Positions 44,498 to 54,313 are shown, counted from the first letter of the stretch. The stretch is DNA of 64,000 nt from CAYRVX01 sp964427875 (GCA_964427875.1 CAYRVX010000014.1:1-64000); one strand, 5' to 3'. A program made the numbers and translations. The notes: generated by a model not told the origin, from the sequence alone.

Positions 44498-47400
44498 CTA
44501 GTCGATCCCGTCGAGCCGCTCGCGGGCGACCTTGGCCCACCGGCTTGCGGGATCGTCCTTCATGGCCTGGCGGTACAGCCTGGCCGCTTCGACGGGCTTC
44601 TTCATCTCCGCGTAGGCCCGCGCCGCCTCGCAGCGGGCCGCGGCGCTCCACTCGGGGTAGCCGTAGGTCAGCGGCACGAGCAGCAGCTCCTTGACGGCCT
44701 CATCGTATCGCTTCTGCTCCAGCCGGCATTGGCCGATCGCGAACTGGGCCTTTGCCGCCACCTCGCCCACCGTTCGCCGGATCACCTCGGCATACGCCTT
44801 GGTCGCGTTGTCGTACTGCTTCTGTTCCTGCCACGTCTTGCCGATGGCGTAGTACGCCTCGGCTTTCCACCGGCCGGAACGGTCACGCTGGACCAGCGAT
44901 TGCAGCGTCTGCCGGCTGGCGTCCCACTGCTTGGCGCGGGCCTGGGCCTCACCGAGCCTCAGCAGCGCACGGTCCCTGTGGGGCGTGTATCGGTAGTTCT
45001 TCTCATCGCGGAAGCCCAGCAGCTTCTGGATGGCCTTGGCCCAGTCCCCCTGCTGGATCAGCGCCTCGGCGGTGAGGTACTGTGCCTGGCCGGCCACCTG
45101 GTGCCCGGCCGGCTTCTCGCCGATCGCATCGAGATGCGCCAGGGCGGCCTTGGGCTCCTTCCTGGCCAGCAGGCAGGAGGCCAGGCGAAGCCTCATCGTC
45201 TCGCCGATCTCGCGGGGGGGGTTGCTCTCGACGCCCTCGGACAGCAGCTTGACCGCCGCGGCGACGCTGTCGGGGTCGTCCCTGCGCTGCATGTGCATTT
45301 CGGCCAGCTCGAATCGCACGCGAGCCGCCAGCGGCGACGTCGGTGCCGCGGCAATCAGCCTCTCGTACTGCGCTCGGGCGTTCATCTCCGACGGCTGGAC
45401 CGGAATGTCCGACAGCGGGATCTTCGGCGGCCCCGGCTCCGGGGGCGCCTGTCCCGCCGGCGTCCGCTTGGCCAGTGCCGCGCGGGCCTTCGCCAGCGCC
45501 GCGGCCTGGAGCTTCTGCCGGGCGGCCTCGATCTCGCCCTCCGCCAGGAGGCGATAGCACCAGGCCCCCTCGTACAGCAGTTGCAGGTGCACCTGCGAGC
45601 CGGGGCTTCTCTTGCCCTCGTTCAAGGCCTCGGCGTGGAGCTGGCCGATCCCCTGACGCAGGGAGACCGCGGCCTCTGACAGCTTCCCTCTGAGGGCCGG
45701 GAGCTCCTTGCGCCGCGATGATGAGTAGCTCGCCTGGCGAACGGCCTCCACGAGGGCCTTCAGCTCCTCGCGGCGGCACTGGCTCGCTCGCCAGATGGCG
45801 TTGACGGCCTCCGGGCGGCCGGGGTGCTCCTGGATCAACTCCTCGAGCATCTTCCGGGCTTCGGTGAGCTTTGCGTGCTCCTGCGGTTTACGGGAGCCCT
45901 TGATCGCCAGGGCGTGCTCGTACTTCAGCATGGCCGCCCACTCGCGGCGCTCGGGGTCCTTCAGCAGTTGCGCCTCGTTCTCGGCGCGGTACTTGGCGAG
46001 TATGCCGACGGCCTCTTGCGAGCGGTTCTGGGACCGCAGGAGGCTCGACAGGCGAGCCAGGGCCAGCGGCGCGATGCGCGACTTGCGGTACGGGTCGCCG
46101 CGAAAGCGCCTCAGCTCGTTGGCGGCGTGGTTGACACCGTGGACCCCCAGGGCGCACTTGGCCCGCTCGAAGACCGCCGTCGGAACCAGCGGGTCCTGCG
46201 GGAAGTCCTTCAGCAGCCGGTCGCAGGCCGCGATCGCACGCGTGAGGATGTTCCTGCGCTCTTGCTGATCGGTCACCACGCCGGCGACCCGCTGGTGGCA
46301 GTAGGCCAGTTTCAGCAGCGCATCCGGCGCCTTGGCGTCCTTGGGCCTGGCGCCCAGGAAGCTCTCCAGCAGCTTGGCGGCCTTGTCGACGTGTGCCACC
46401 AGCCTGGCCGCGCCCAGCGCGTCGCCGGACTCGGCCGGCAGCGTGCGCAGCAGGCAGTCGGCCAGCAGGTACGATGCCGCCGCCAGATCGCCCCTGCGGT
46501 CGAACTCCGGGATCTTCCTCAACACGGCGATCGCGTCGGCGTGGCGATCCTGGCGGTAATAGAGCGTTCCCAGCCCGTGCCTGGCGAAGTTGACGTACTC
46601 GAACTGCGGCGAGTTTCGGATCACGTGCTGATAGCGCCGGATCGCCTCGGCGAACAGTTGATCCAGCCGCCGCTGGCGGCTTTCGCCCTTGAGGTTTGGG
46701 TCTTCGGCCGCGGCGGAGGCGAGAAAGTAGGCGTTCTCGGCGCGTCGGAACCAGATGGCCGGCAGCAGCGTGCTCCGTGGATAGCTCTGCTCGAACTGCC
46801 GGCAGACCTGCTCGGACTCGTTGTACATGCCGGCCAGGTGAAGCGCCGCGGCCTGTCGCTGCGTGGCCTCCTCCGCGCGGTCGGGGCTCGTCCTCTCGGC
46901 GACCACCTGCTTGTAGGTGTCGCCCGCCTCCTTGTACTGCCCCAGGAGCTGCTGCGTGTCGGCCAGTTCCATCAGGATGTCACCGCGGCGGGCCCTGGCG
47001 GCCGGGTCGGTCTTTCCCTTCTGCTTGGCCCTCTCGGCCGCCTGGCGCATCGTCCCGATGGCCGTGCCCAGAGCGGTCTTGTAGGCCCCGGCGTTCTTCG
47101 GATCGGCGCCGCGAACCTGGGCCCGCGCCGTCCACCACGTGGCCTTGTCGCCCAACTGCGGATGCTGGATCAGAGGCTGAAGCGCCCTGATCGCCTCGGG
47201 GAATCTCCTGGCCTCGATGTGGCAGTAGCCCGTTCGGAGCTGCGCCTCGGGGACCAGGGGCGATTTGGGCTGCTGCTGGATCAGCGCCGAGAAGACCTTC
47301 AACGCCTGATCGTACTTGCCCGCCTCGGCCAGGAGCTGGGCGCCGTAGAACGACGCGCGGAGGACATAGTCCGGCGAGGCCTCCCGCGCGAGCGCCTGGA

Positions 47401-48376
47401 GGTGCTCTCTCTGTTCGGGGCGAAGCCTGGGGTTCTGCCTCAAGGTCTCCGCGGCTCGTTTCTTCCGCTCCTCGTAGGCCGCGGGCACGGCCTGGTAAAG
47501 CGCCGCCGCCTCCGGGCGCTCCTGCGCCAGATGATGCGTTCGGGCAAGGAGGTATTGCGCGTGAGCGCCGAACTGCTGGCCGAAGGGGGCCAGTTTGCTG
47601 AGGGCCCGCCCCGCCTCAAGATGCTTGTCCTGCACGAAGCAGGCATAGCCCAGGTGGTAAAGGGCCAGCTCCCGATACCGCCCCTTGCCCATCACCTTGT
47701 GGTCGAGCAGGGCGTTGGCCAACTGCTCGGCCTCCGCGAGTTTCCCGGTTCGCAGGAGCATTTCGCACTGGTCGCAGCGGGCGCGGGCGGCCCAGTCGGC
47801 CTCCTCGGGTGTCTCGGCGGGCGCCGTGGTCACCGGCGGCGGCTTGATCATCGCGCCGAACGCATCCGCGGCGGCGGCGAACTGCTGGGCCGCCTCTGCG
47901 AACCGCTGGACGGCCTCGGCGTCGTACCTTCTCGCCTCGTTCGGCTTGGCCCTGGCCTCTCCGAGCGCCTGGTTGCCCAGCGCTCGCAGCGCCACGCCAA
48001 GGTGATACGCCGCGAACGGGCGATCGGCGGACGGCAGGCTGTCCATGCTCCGCCGGAGCAGATCGCCGATGGCCTTGTAGTCTCTCGGGGACGCCTCCAG
48101 GAGGCAGAGGGCCAGTCCGTACTCTGCGGAACGAGCGGAGGCACTGCCGCCGGCGCCATAGGTCTTGATGTACTCGCGAAAGCGCTGGGCGGCGAAGTCG
48201 TACTTCCCCTCGTTGTACGCTCGGCGGGCGCCGTCGAGCATCATCGCCGCGGCCTTCTCCTTGCTGACCTCCTGCCCCCGCGCCGGCCCGCTCGCCGACG
48301 GCAGCACCAACGGCAGCAGAGCCATCAGGCCCCACAGCGCCATAGGGAGCCCGTCAACGGGAAGCTTCCGTCTCAT
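44498..48376 (-). CDS. Giant secreted TPR-repeat protein
   Basis: 1292 residues with a signal peptide-like N-terminus (LPMALWGLMALLPLVLPSASG). Nearly all of the rest is tetratricopeptide-like helical repeats, for example DFAAQRFREYIKTYGAGGSA, ADAIAVLRKIPEFDRRGD, KQYDNATKAYAEVIRRTVGE and KKPVEAARLYRQAMKDDP. TPR arrays hold proteins together. Its length and export suggest a scaffold in the periplasm or on the cell envelope. It heads a three-gene minus-strand set (TPR, FG-GAP, propeller-YdjY) and is divergent from another FG-GAP gene at 48613, with a 236-base gap between them that should hold both promoters. Confidence 0.85.
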   Translation of the reverse strand: MRRKLPVDGLPMALWGLMALLPLVLPSASGPARGQEVSKEKAAAMMLDGARRAYNEGKYDFAAQRFREYIKTYGAGGSASARSAEYGLALCLLEASPRDYKAIGDLLRRSMDSLPSADRPFAAYHLGVALRALGNQALGEARAKPNEARRYDAEAVQRFAEAAQQFAAAADAFGAMIKPPPVTTAPAETPEEADWAARARCDQCEMLLRTGKLAEAEQLANALLDHKVMGKGRYRELALYHLGYACFVQDKHLEAGRALSKLAPFGQQFGAHAQYLLARTHHLAQERPEAAALYQAVPAAYEERKKRAAETLRQNPRLRPEQREHLQALAREASPDYVLRASFYGAQLLAEAGKYDQALKVFSALIQQQPKSPLVPEAQLRTGYCHIEARRFPEAIRALQPLIQHPQLGDKATWWTARAQVRGADPKNAGAYKTALGTAIGTMRQAAERAKQKGKTDPAARARRGDILMELADTQQLLGQYKEAGDTYKQVVAERTSPDRAEEATQRQAAALHLAGMYNESEQVCRQFEQSYPRSTLLPAIWFRRAENAYFLASAAAEDPNLKGESRQRRLDQLFAEAIRRYQHVIRNSPQFEYVNFARHGLGTLYYRQDRHADAIAVLRKIPEFDRRGDLAAASYLLADCLLRTLPAESGDALGAARLVAHVDKAAKLLESFLGARPKDAKAPDALLKLAYCHQRVAGVVTDQQERRNILTRAIAACDRLLKDFPQDPLVPTAVFERAKCALGVHGVNHAANELRRFRGDPYRKSRIAPLALARLSSLLRSQNRSQEAVGILAKYRAENEAQLLKDPERREWAAMLKYEHALAIKGSRKPQEHAKLTEARKMLEELIQEHPGRPEAVNAIWRASQCRREELKALVEAVRQASYSSSRRKELPALRGKLSEAAVSLRQGIGQLHAEALNEGKRSPGSQVHLQLLYEGAWCYRLLAEGEIEAARQKLQAAALAKARAALAKRTPAGQAPPEPGPPKIPLSDIPVQPSEMNARAQYERLIAAAPTSPLAARVRFELAEMHMQRRDDPDSVAAAVKLLSEGVESNPPREIGETMRLRLASCLLARKEPKAALAHLDAIGEKPAGHQVAGQAQYLTAEALIQQGDWAKAIQKLLGFRDEKNYRYTPHRDRALLRLGEAQARAKQWDASRQTLQSLVQRDRSGRWKAEAYYAIGKTWQEQKQYDNATKAYAEVIRRTVGEVAAKAQFAIGQCRLEQKRYDEAVKELLLVPLTYGYPEWSAAARCEAARAYAEMKKPVEAARLYRQAMKDDPASRWAKVARERLDGID

Positions 48377-48612
48377 CCGTCTCTCCGAATAAGCTCAGGA
48401 CGTGCTGAGGACCTCGATATATACTTCATGCCTCCGAGGACGTGGAAGTTACGGTGGTGTTATAGGTATTGTTCCAGGAAGGCCCAGACGGTCGGGCACG
48501 CCCTGACCGGCGGCCGATGAGTCGTCCGAACTGCATCTGTAACATGTTGGAGACTAAGGGGCTGCGCAGTGTCCGACCCGCGGCCGGATGCGAGGGCCCA
48601 AGAAGGCGGTTG

Positions 48613-50112
48613 ATGAAGAAGTTGCTGAGCTTGGTCTCCCTGATGGTGGGGGCGTGGGTGTTGCTTGCCTCGGGCCCTCCCGCCGCCGCCGTGATCAAGG
48701 TGGACTTCCCCGTATCGAAGATCTACCAGGCCTCCAGGACCGTTCTCGTCGGCGCGGTCACCACGGTCAATCCCGCCAATCGCGTAATCGACGTGAAGCT
48801 GGAGGAAGCCGTCAAGGGCGCCCCGGCGGCGAAGCGCCTGCGCGTCCAGATCGTCAACCCGGCCGCGGTGATCAAGGACGTCGCCGCCGGCGCGCCCGTG
48901 GTCGTCTTCGTCGCGAAGGCAAAGACGGCCGCCAAGGCCGTGGCCATCGTGCACGTGGCCGACGGCTGGCTGCTGGCCAAGCCCATCCCCACCGCCAGGA
49001 CGCCGGCGTGGCGGGTCGTCGAGGTCTATGGCGGCAAGCAGAGCTTCCCGGGGCGCACCGCCGCCCTGACGCGGATCGTCCGCCAGATGAAGGCGGGCAA
49101 GAGCTCCCTGCTCGACAAGATCGAGCACAACGTCTTTGGCGGCGGGGCCAGGCGACTGGCGAGGCTGAACATCCCCAAGCCCCGCTCCATCAAGGCGGCG
49201 GACGTCAACGGCGACAGGAAGGTGGACCTGCTGATCGACACCGCCGGCGGCAGCCGGCTGTTCCTCGCCACGGGCGACGGCTACGAGGACGCCACGAAGA
49301 AGTGGTGTCCGTGGGGCGCTGCCGGGGGATACTCGGCCTTCGGCGACGTCGACGGCGACGGCAAGGTGGACTACCTCCAGAACGGCGCGCTGTGGATCAA
49401 CACCGGCAAGGCGTTCACCACGGCGCGGGTGGCCCTGGACACGCCCGACAAGGTCCGCCCCCTGGCGGCCGCGCTGATGGACGCCACCGGCGATGGCCGC
49501 CCCGACGCGATTCTTCTGGCGGCAAACGGCGAACTGCGGGTCTTCGAGAACCCCGGCCCCGGCGCGAGGGACTGGCCGCCCCAGCCGCCCCGGTCCCTGT
49601 GGAAGGACCCCGAGGGCCCCCTCGCCGCCGAGCTCGGCGACTTCGGCGACGACGGCAGGCCTCACGTGATCGTCGTTCGCTCGCGCGGCGTCACGCGCTA
49701 CGCCGTCTGCGCCGACGGCGCCCCGCCGGCCGACTACGACCGGCTCACCGGCGTGAGCCTGGGGAAGTACCACCGGGCACACCGCGCCGGCCTCAAGAAC
49801 GTCCTCGTGACCCGCATCGACATCAACGCCGACCGCCGGTGCGACCTGTTCATCCTCGCCGGCGGCCACGGGCTGCTGCTGGTCAACCGCGGCTTCGGCG
49901 CGTACATGGTGAACCCCGACGCCGCCGGGGCGGTGGTATCTCGCGGCCGGCGCAAGGTGCCGTTCAAGCTCACCCCCGCCACGCCCTGGACGGCCGCCGA
50001 CCTCCACGGAGACGGCTTCGAGGACCTGATCATCCTCACCGCCGACGGCACGCTCTACGAGGTGAGCAACACGCCCTTCCGTGTCGGCGCCGGCGTCCGC
50101 CTGCGGCACTGA
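48613..50112 (+). CDS. Secreted FG-GAP/VCBS repeat protein
   Basis: 499 residues from the ATG at 48613; the frame is open from 48469 but the signal peptide (KKLLSLVSLMVGAWVLLASG) fixes the start. An N-terminal domain (KIYQASRTVLVGAVTTVN, RVIDVKLEEAVKG) is like that of the FG-GAP protein at 42241-44478. It is followed by calcium-loop repeats: DVNGDRKVDLLID, DVDGDGKVDYLQN, DATGDGRPDAILL, DINADRRCDLFIL and DLHGDGFEDLIIL. The two proteins therefore seem to be paralogues, one on each side of the TPR gene. Extracellular; ligand unknown. Confidence 0.84.
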   Translation: MKKLLSLVSLMVGAWVLLASGPPAAAVIKVDFPVSKIYQASRTVLVGAVTTVNPANRVIDVKLEEAVKGAPAAKRLRVQIVNPAAVIKDVAAGAPVVVFVAKAKTAAKAVAIVHVADGWLLAKPIPTARTPAWRVVEVYGGKQSFPGRTAALTRIVRQMKAGKSSLLDKIEHNVFGGGARRLARLNIPKPRSIKAADVNGDRKVDLLIDTAGGSRLFLATGDGYEDATKKWCPWGAAGGYSAFGDVDGDGKVDYLQNGALWINTGKAFTTARVALDTPDKVRPLAAALMDATGDGRPDAILLAANGELRVFENPGPGARDWPPQPPRSLWKDPEGPLAAELGDFGDDGRPHVIVVRSRGVTRYAVCADGAPPADYDRLTGVSLGKYHRAHRAGLKNVLVTRIDINADRRCDLFILAGGHGLLLVNRGFGAYMVNPDAAGAVVSRGRRKVPFKLTPATPWTAADLHGDGFEDLIILTADGTLYEVSNTPFRVGAGVRLRH

Positions 50113-50173
50113 TCGCGGCACATCCGCCGGGTGCGAAGACCGACGTACTGCCTTCTATACGGGAGCATGCAAC

Positions 50174-52861
50174 ATGGCGGCCGGAACACTTGCCCCTGCG
50201 TATCTTCGATGTGAGTACAGGATCGATCCGCTCGGCATCGACGTGCGGAGGCCGCGGCTGAGCTGGATCGTCGAGTCCGACCGGCGCTGCCGGAAGCAGA
50301 CGGCGTATCGAGTCCTCGTGGCGAGCAGCGAGGCGCTTCTGGCGGCGGACAAGGGCCACCTGTGGGATTCGGGCAGGGCCGCCTCCGACGCGACGGCGCA
50401 GATCGCCTACGCGGGCAAGCCGCTGCGGTCGCGAATGCGATGCTGCTGGAAGGTCCGCGTGTGGGACGCCTCCGGCAAGGCGTCGGACTGGAGCAGCCCG
50501 GCCACGTGGACCATGGGGCTGCTGAGAGAGGCCGACTGGAAGGCCGCGCGGTGGATCGGCTTCGACGAACCCGGCATCGGGCCCGCAGCCGGGAAGAAGC
50601 TCTTCCTCCCGCCGCCGCGATACCTGAGGAAGGAGTTTCGCCTGGCCGGGCCGATCCGCCGCGCGACGGTCTACGTCACGGCCCTGGGTCTGTACGAGCT
50701 GCGCGTCAACGGCCGGCGCGTCGGCGACGACTGGTTCACGCCCGGCTGCACCGACTACCGCAAGCGGGTGTACTACCAGACCTACGACGTCACCGCCTTG
50801 CTCGCACAGGGCGACAACGCCATCGCCGCGGTCCTCGCCGACGGCTGGTACGCCGGGTACATGGGCTGGGGCCGGCGGCGGGAGATGTACGGGCGGAAGC
50901 TCCGCCTGCGGGCGCAGCTCCACGTGGAGTGCGCCGGCGGCACGGCCGAGACGATCGTCACCGACGGGTCGTGGCGGGCCGCGACGGGGCCGATCCGCGA
51001 GGCCGACTTCCTGATGGGCGAGGCCCACGACGCCCGCAGGGACATGCCCGGCTGGGATGCGCCCGGCTTCGACGCGGCCGCCTGGCAAAGGGTCAACGTC
51101 ACGGCCCGTATCAAGGCCGCCGCGCAGGCCGCGTGCGGGCCGACCGTCAAGGCGTTCGCCGAGCTGACGCCCGTGAGGATCGCCGAGCCGCGGCGCGGGC
51201 GGTTCGTCTTCGATCTCGGGAGGAACTTCGCCGGCGTCGTCCGCCTGAAGGTCGCCGGCGCGCGGCGCGGCAAGAGGATCGTCCTCCGCTTCGCCGAGCG
51301 CCTCAAGCCCGACGGCACGATCTACACCAGGAACCTCCGCGGGGCCCGCGCGACCGACACCTACTACTGCCGCGGCGGCGGAGAGGAGACCTGGCAGCCG
51401 CGGTTCACCTTCCACGGCTTCCAGTACGTCGAGGTGACGGGCTATCCGCGCCGGCCGAAGAGGGACGCCGTCACCGGCCTCGCGCTGAGCAGCGACACGC
51501 CCGTCGTCGGCGGCTTCGAATGCTCCGACGGGGCGGCCAACAGGCTCTACGGCAACATCTGCTGGACGCAGCGGGCGAACTTCATCGACATCCCCACCGA
51601 CTGCCCGCAGCGCGACGAGCGCCTCGGCTGGACCGGCGACGCGCAGGTTTACATCCGCACGGCCACATGTAACACGGACGTGGCGGCGTTCTTCACCAAG
51701 TGGCTGGCGGACCTCGAGGACGCCCGGGGCCCGGCGGGTGAGTATCCCGACGTGGCCCCGCGAAAGGTCGCCACGGGCGGCGGCACGGCCGCCTGGGCCG
51801 ACGCCGGAATTATCTGCCCATGGACATTATACAATGTGTACGGCGACCGGCGCATCCTCCGCCGCCACTACGCCGCGATGGCCGGGTTCATCGAGTACTG
51901 CCGGAAGTCCACCCGCGGCACGCTGCTCCGCCCGGAGGCCGGCTACGGCGACTGGCTGAGCATCAAGGCCGACACGCCCCGCGACGTGCTCGCCACCGCC
52001 TACTTCGCCCACAGCACGCACCTGATGGCCCGGATCGCCGCCGCGCTGGGCAGGAAGGCCGACGCCGCGAAGTACGGCCGGCTCTTCGGGGACATCCGGG
52101 CCGCGTTCCAGAACGCCTACGTCGCCGACGACGGGCGGATCAAGGGCGACACGCAGACCGTCTACGTGCTCGCGCTGGCCTTCGGCCTGATGCCGGAGGA
52201 CCTGCGCGACGCGGCGACGAAGCACCTCATCGAGGACATCAAGGCGAGGAAGTGGCACCTCTCGACCGGCTTCGTCGGCACGAAGGACCTGATGGGGGTC
52301 CTGACCCGCGCGGGCCGGGTCGATGTGGCCTACCGGCTCTTCCACAACAGGACGTTCCCTTCCTGGGGCTTCTCGATTGGCCACGGTGCGACGAGCATCT
52401 GGGAGCGATGGGACGGATGGACGCCGCAGCGGGGCTTCCAGACCCCGCGAATGAACTCCTTCGCCCACTACGCCTTCGGGGCGGTCGGCCAGTGGATGTT
52501 CCAGGCGATCGGCGGGATCGACACGGCCGGCGGCGGCTTCCGGCGGATCATCATCCGCCCGCGACCCGGCGGGAAGCTGACCTTCGCCAAGGTGAGCTGC
52601 GACTCGATCCGCGGCCGCATCGCCAGCAACTGGAAGCTCACGCGGGCCGGCCTGACAATGGACGTCACGATCCCAGCGAACACGACGGCCGCCGTCCACG
52701 TTCCCACCGCCGACCCCGCGGCCGTCACCGAGGGCGGCAAGCCCGCCGCGAAGGCCAAAGGCGTCACCTTCCTGGGCATGGCCGACGGAGCGGCCGTCTA
52801 CGAGGTCGGCTCCGGCACATACCGCTTCATCTCGAAGGCCCGGCGCCCAAGCCGTCCATGA
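50174..52861 (+). CDS. Alpha-L-rhamnosidase, family GH78
   Basis: 895 residues from the ATG at 50174, which matches the start of the family domain (LRCEYRIDPLGIDVRRPRLS). N-terminal beta-sandwich modules (DUF4986/Bac_rhamnosid_N type) are followed by the (alpha/alpha)6 barrel with DIPTDCPQRDERLGWTGDAQ, the GH78 signature around residue 475-490 carrying acidic catalytic residues, and AWADAGIICPWTLYNVYGD. A C-terminal beta domain closes the protein. It releases terminal L-rhamnose. No signal peptide is seen, so it probably works on imported oligosaccharides, unlike the exported fucosidase and sulfatases. Confidence 0.93.
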   Translation: MAAGTLAPAYLRCEYRIDPLGIDVRRPRLSWIVESDRRCRKQTAYRVLVASSEALLAADKGHLWDSGRAASDATAQIAYAGKPLRSRMRCCWKVRVWDASGKASDWSSPATWTMGLLREADWKAARWIGFDEPGIGPAAGKKLFLPPPRYLRKEFRLAGPIRRATVYVTALGLYELRVNGRRVGDDWFTPGCTDYRKRVYYQTYDVTALLAQGDNAIAAVLADGWYAGYMGWGRRREMYGRKLRLRAQLHVECAGGTAETIVTDGSWRAATGPIREADFLMGEAHDARRDMPGWDAPGFDAAAWQRVNVTARIKAAAQAACGPTVKAFAELTPVRIAEPRRGRFVFDLGRNFAGVVRLKVAGARRGKRIVLRFAERLKPDGTIYTRNLRGARATDTYYCRGGGEETWQPRFTFHGFQYVEVTGYPRRPKRDAVTGLALSSDTPVVGGFECSDGAANRLYGNICWTQRANFIDIPTDCPQRDERLGWTGDAQVYIRTATCNTDVAAFFTKWLADLEDARGPAGEYPDVAPRKVATGGGTAAWADAGIICPWTLYNVYGDRRILRRHYAAMAGFIEYCRKSTRGTLLRPEAGYGDWLSIKADTPRDVLATAYFAHSTHLMARIAAALGRKADAAKYGRLFGDIRAAFQNAYVADDGRIKGDTQTVYVLALAFGLMPEDLRDAATKHLIEDIKARKWHLSTGFVGTKDLMGVLTRAGRVDVAYRLFHNRTFPSWGFSIGHGATSIWERWDGWTPQRGFQTPRMNSFAHYAFGAVGQWMFQAIGGIDTAGGGFRRIIIRPRPGGKLTFAKVSCDSIRGRIASNWKLTRAGLTMDVTIPANTTAAVHVPTADPAAVTEGGKPAAKAKGVTFLGMADGAAVYEVGSGTYRFISKARRPSRP

Positions 52862-53971
52862 ACCCGGCCCCGCGGGCACCCACGAGAGGTCCGGTCGCCC
52901 CCCCGCGACGACATCCCGTCCATGGAAATCGTCCGGGCCGTTGATATAACTCCTTAGCTGCGTGGCAATTACAGCCAAAATCCGCGCGAAATGGCTTTGT
53001 TTCGTAAAAAGACTTATATTCCGGACCATTGGGAACCACAGAGGTCACAGGGGTCACTGAGTAGATAAGGCATTGAAACAGCATGCATTACCAATACCGC
53101 ATTCACCGACGACCGCAAACGCGCAACCGCCAGAGCGTTCTCTCACGCCCCCGAGCCTTTCTGTCGTAAACTCTTGAAAAATACTGACCTTTGTGTTCTC
53201 TGTGCCCTCTGTGGCGAACAATCCGCGATTGGCTTTGTTTCGCATCTTTTGTGTAATCCACCGCCCTGCTTTTCCTTGTAATGATGGTCCCCCCGTAGCA
53301 GGCATATACATCTCGCAGGCCCTTTTGCACAAAGAAAATCGGCAGATTCCAAAAAAACTCCCGCCCCGCCCGCCGGCAAGGGCGGGCGTAGGCTGAAGGG
53401 AGTAGGTCATAGGTCGTAGGTCGTAGGTCGTAGGGGAAGACCGTCAGACCGGATAGCGTGGGACCGTGAGACCGTCGGACCGGCAATCGTGCTCGTCCTC
53501 GTCCTCGTCCTCGTCCTCGGCCGTTTCTTCTCCGGATTCCGTGTTCCCGGTTCCGGGTTCCCGCTTCCGACTTCGTCATTCGACATTCGTCATTCGACAT
53601 TGGGCGAAGCCCCGGTTCCCTGTTCCCGGCTCCGAGTTCCGAGTTCCGCCATCCCGCTCTTCCCCTACTACCTGCCCTGAGCATTCGTCATTGACCATTT
53701 GGCGTTCGGCATTGCTTCTCCCTTGCTCCCCCCGCCCGGCCCCGTTATGCTGCAAGGCCGACCCATCGTTCGTTCGAGTGGGCAGAGGGGCAGAGAGGTC
53801 TGAAGGGCCAGATTCCGTTTCGAGGCTGGCGGATCGCCTTAAGCTTCACCGGCTCGAGCGCCGCCCTGGGCGGTACAGGGAAACGGATATCCGGGTCGAG
53901 CTTGTCCAGCCACGCCTGGTTGGTATCCGTCCGCGAAATGGAAAAAAGGCAAAAAAAAAACGAAAGGAGAC
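52862..53971. other. Long non-coding spacer rich in low-complexity repeats
   Basis: About 1.1 kb without a credible gene. It contains fragments of phrase-like repeats: the CACAGAGGTCACAGGGGTCA type near 53035-53060 and its inverse near 53197-53216 (CTCTGTGCCCTCTGTGGCGA), a tandem of AGGTCGT around 53403-53435, GACCGT/GACCGG motifs at 53440-53480, TCGTCC repeated from 53489, and CATTCGTCATTCGACATT at 53582-53600. The segment TGGCTTTGTTTCG occurs near 52992 and again near 53233. Open frames here are translations of these repeats. Confidence 0.7.
53403..53520. repeat. Short tandem repeats (AGGTCGT, GACCGT, TCGTCC units)
   Basis: Three adjoining imperfect tandems of 6-7 base units, each three to five copies, with no coding sense. 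They make the core of the low-complexity spacer before the 54-58 kb operon. Confidence 0.75.
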
Positions 53972-54021
53972 TTGATCTGGTGCCTAGCGCGTGGTAAGAT
54001 AATCTTACCATAGGTAAGGAG
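53972..54021 (+). promoter_or_regulatory. Promoter with overlapping palindromic operator
   Basis: TTGATC at 53972-53977 and TAAGAT at 53995-54000 are 17 bases apart, a good sigma70-like promoter. The -10 box sits inside a 19-base palindrome, TGGTAAGATAATCTTACCA (53992-54010, nine-base arms round a central A). A further GGTAAG lies at 54013-54018. AAGGAG at 54016-54021 is the ribosome binding site for the ATG at 54029. The XRE protein encoded second in the operon is the likely repressor, by analogy with XRE/ImmA systems. Confidence 0.75.
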
Positions 54022-54028
54022 CGATGCC

Positions 54029-54313
54029 ATGACGAAGAAACAAGCAGAAGACGAGATCGTGACCGTCATCACCAACATTCAGAAGGAGTCGGGGGACGAA
54101 GTGCCAAGACTTATGCCTGAGACGGTTGTGATCGGTGGCGTGCCGGGGTTTGACAGCCTTCGGGGATTGGAGCTGACTGTCGTGATGACAAGGTACTTTG
54201 ACATTCCGGGAGAGAACATTTGCGTGTCTGAGGATGGCAAGCGCGCGCTGACGATTGGAGAGATCGCGGACAGGCTGATGAACGAGACGCAGAAGACCCA
54301 AGATCAGGAGTAG
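54029..54313 (+). CDS. Acyl-carrier-protein-like small protein
   Basis: 94 residues. VPGFDSLRGLELTVVMTRYF (38-57) has Asp-Ser-Leu with Ser43 in the place of the 4'-phosphopantetheine Ser of acyl and peptidyl carrier proteins, and the helix that follows fits. Residues 70-85 (LTIGEIADRLMN) form the usual last helix. A carrier protein holds an acyl or amino-acyl group as a thioester for another enzyme. It is the first gene of the operon, three bases before the XRE gene. No acyltransferase or adenylation enzyme is encoded with it, so its cargo is unknown and may come from elsewhere. Confidence 0.72.
   Translation: MTKKQAEDEIVTVITNIQKESGDEVPRLMPETVVIGGVPGFDSLRGLELTVVMTRYFDIPGENICVSEDGKRALTIGEIADRLMNETQKTQDQE

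Noticed and set aside
53054..53684. Open frames in the spacer before the operon
   Set aside because: They translate tandem repeats (runs of Gly-Arg or Pro-Thr-Tyr-Asp) and have no start signals.
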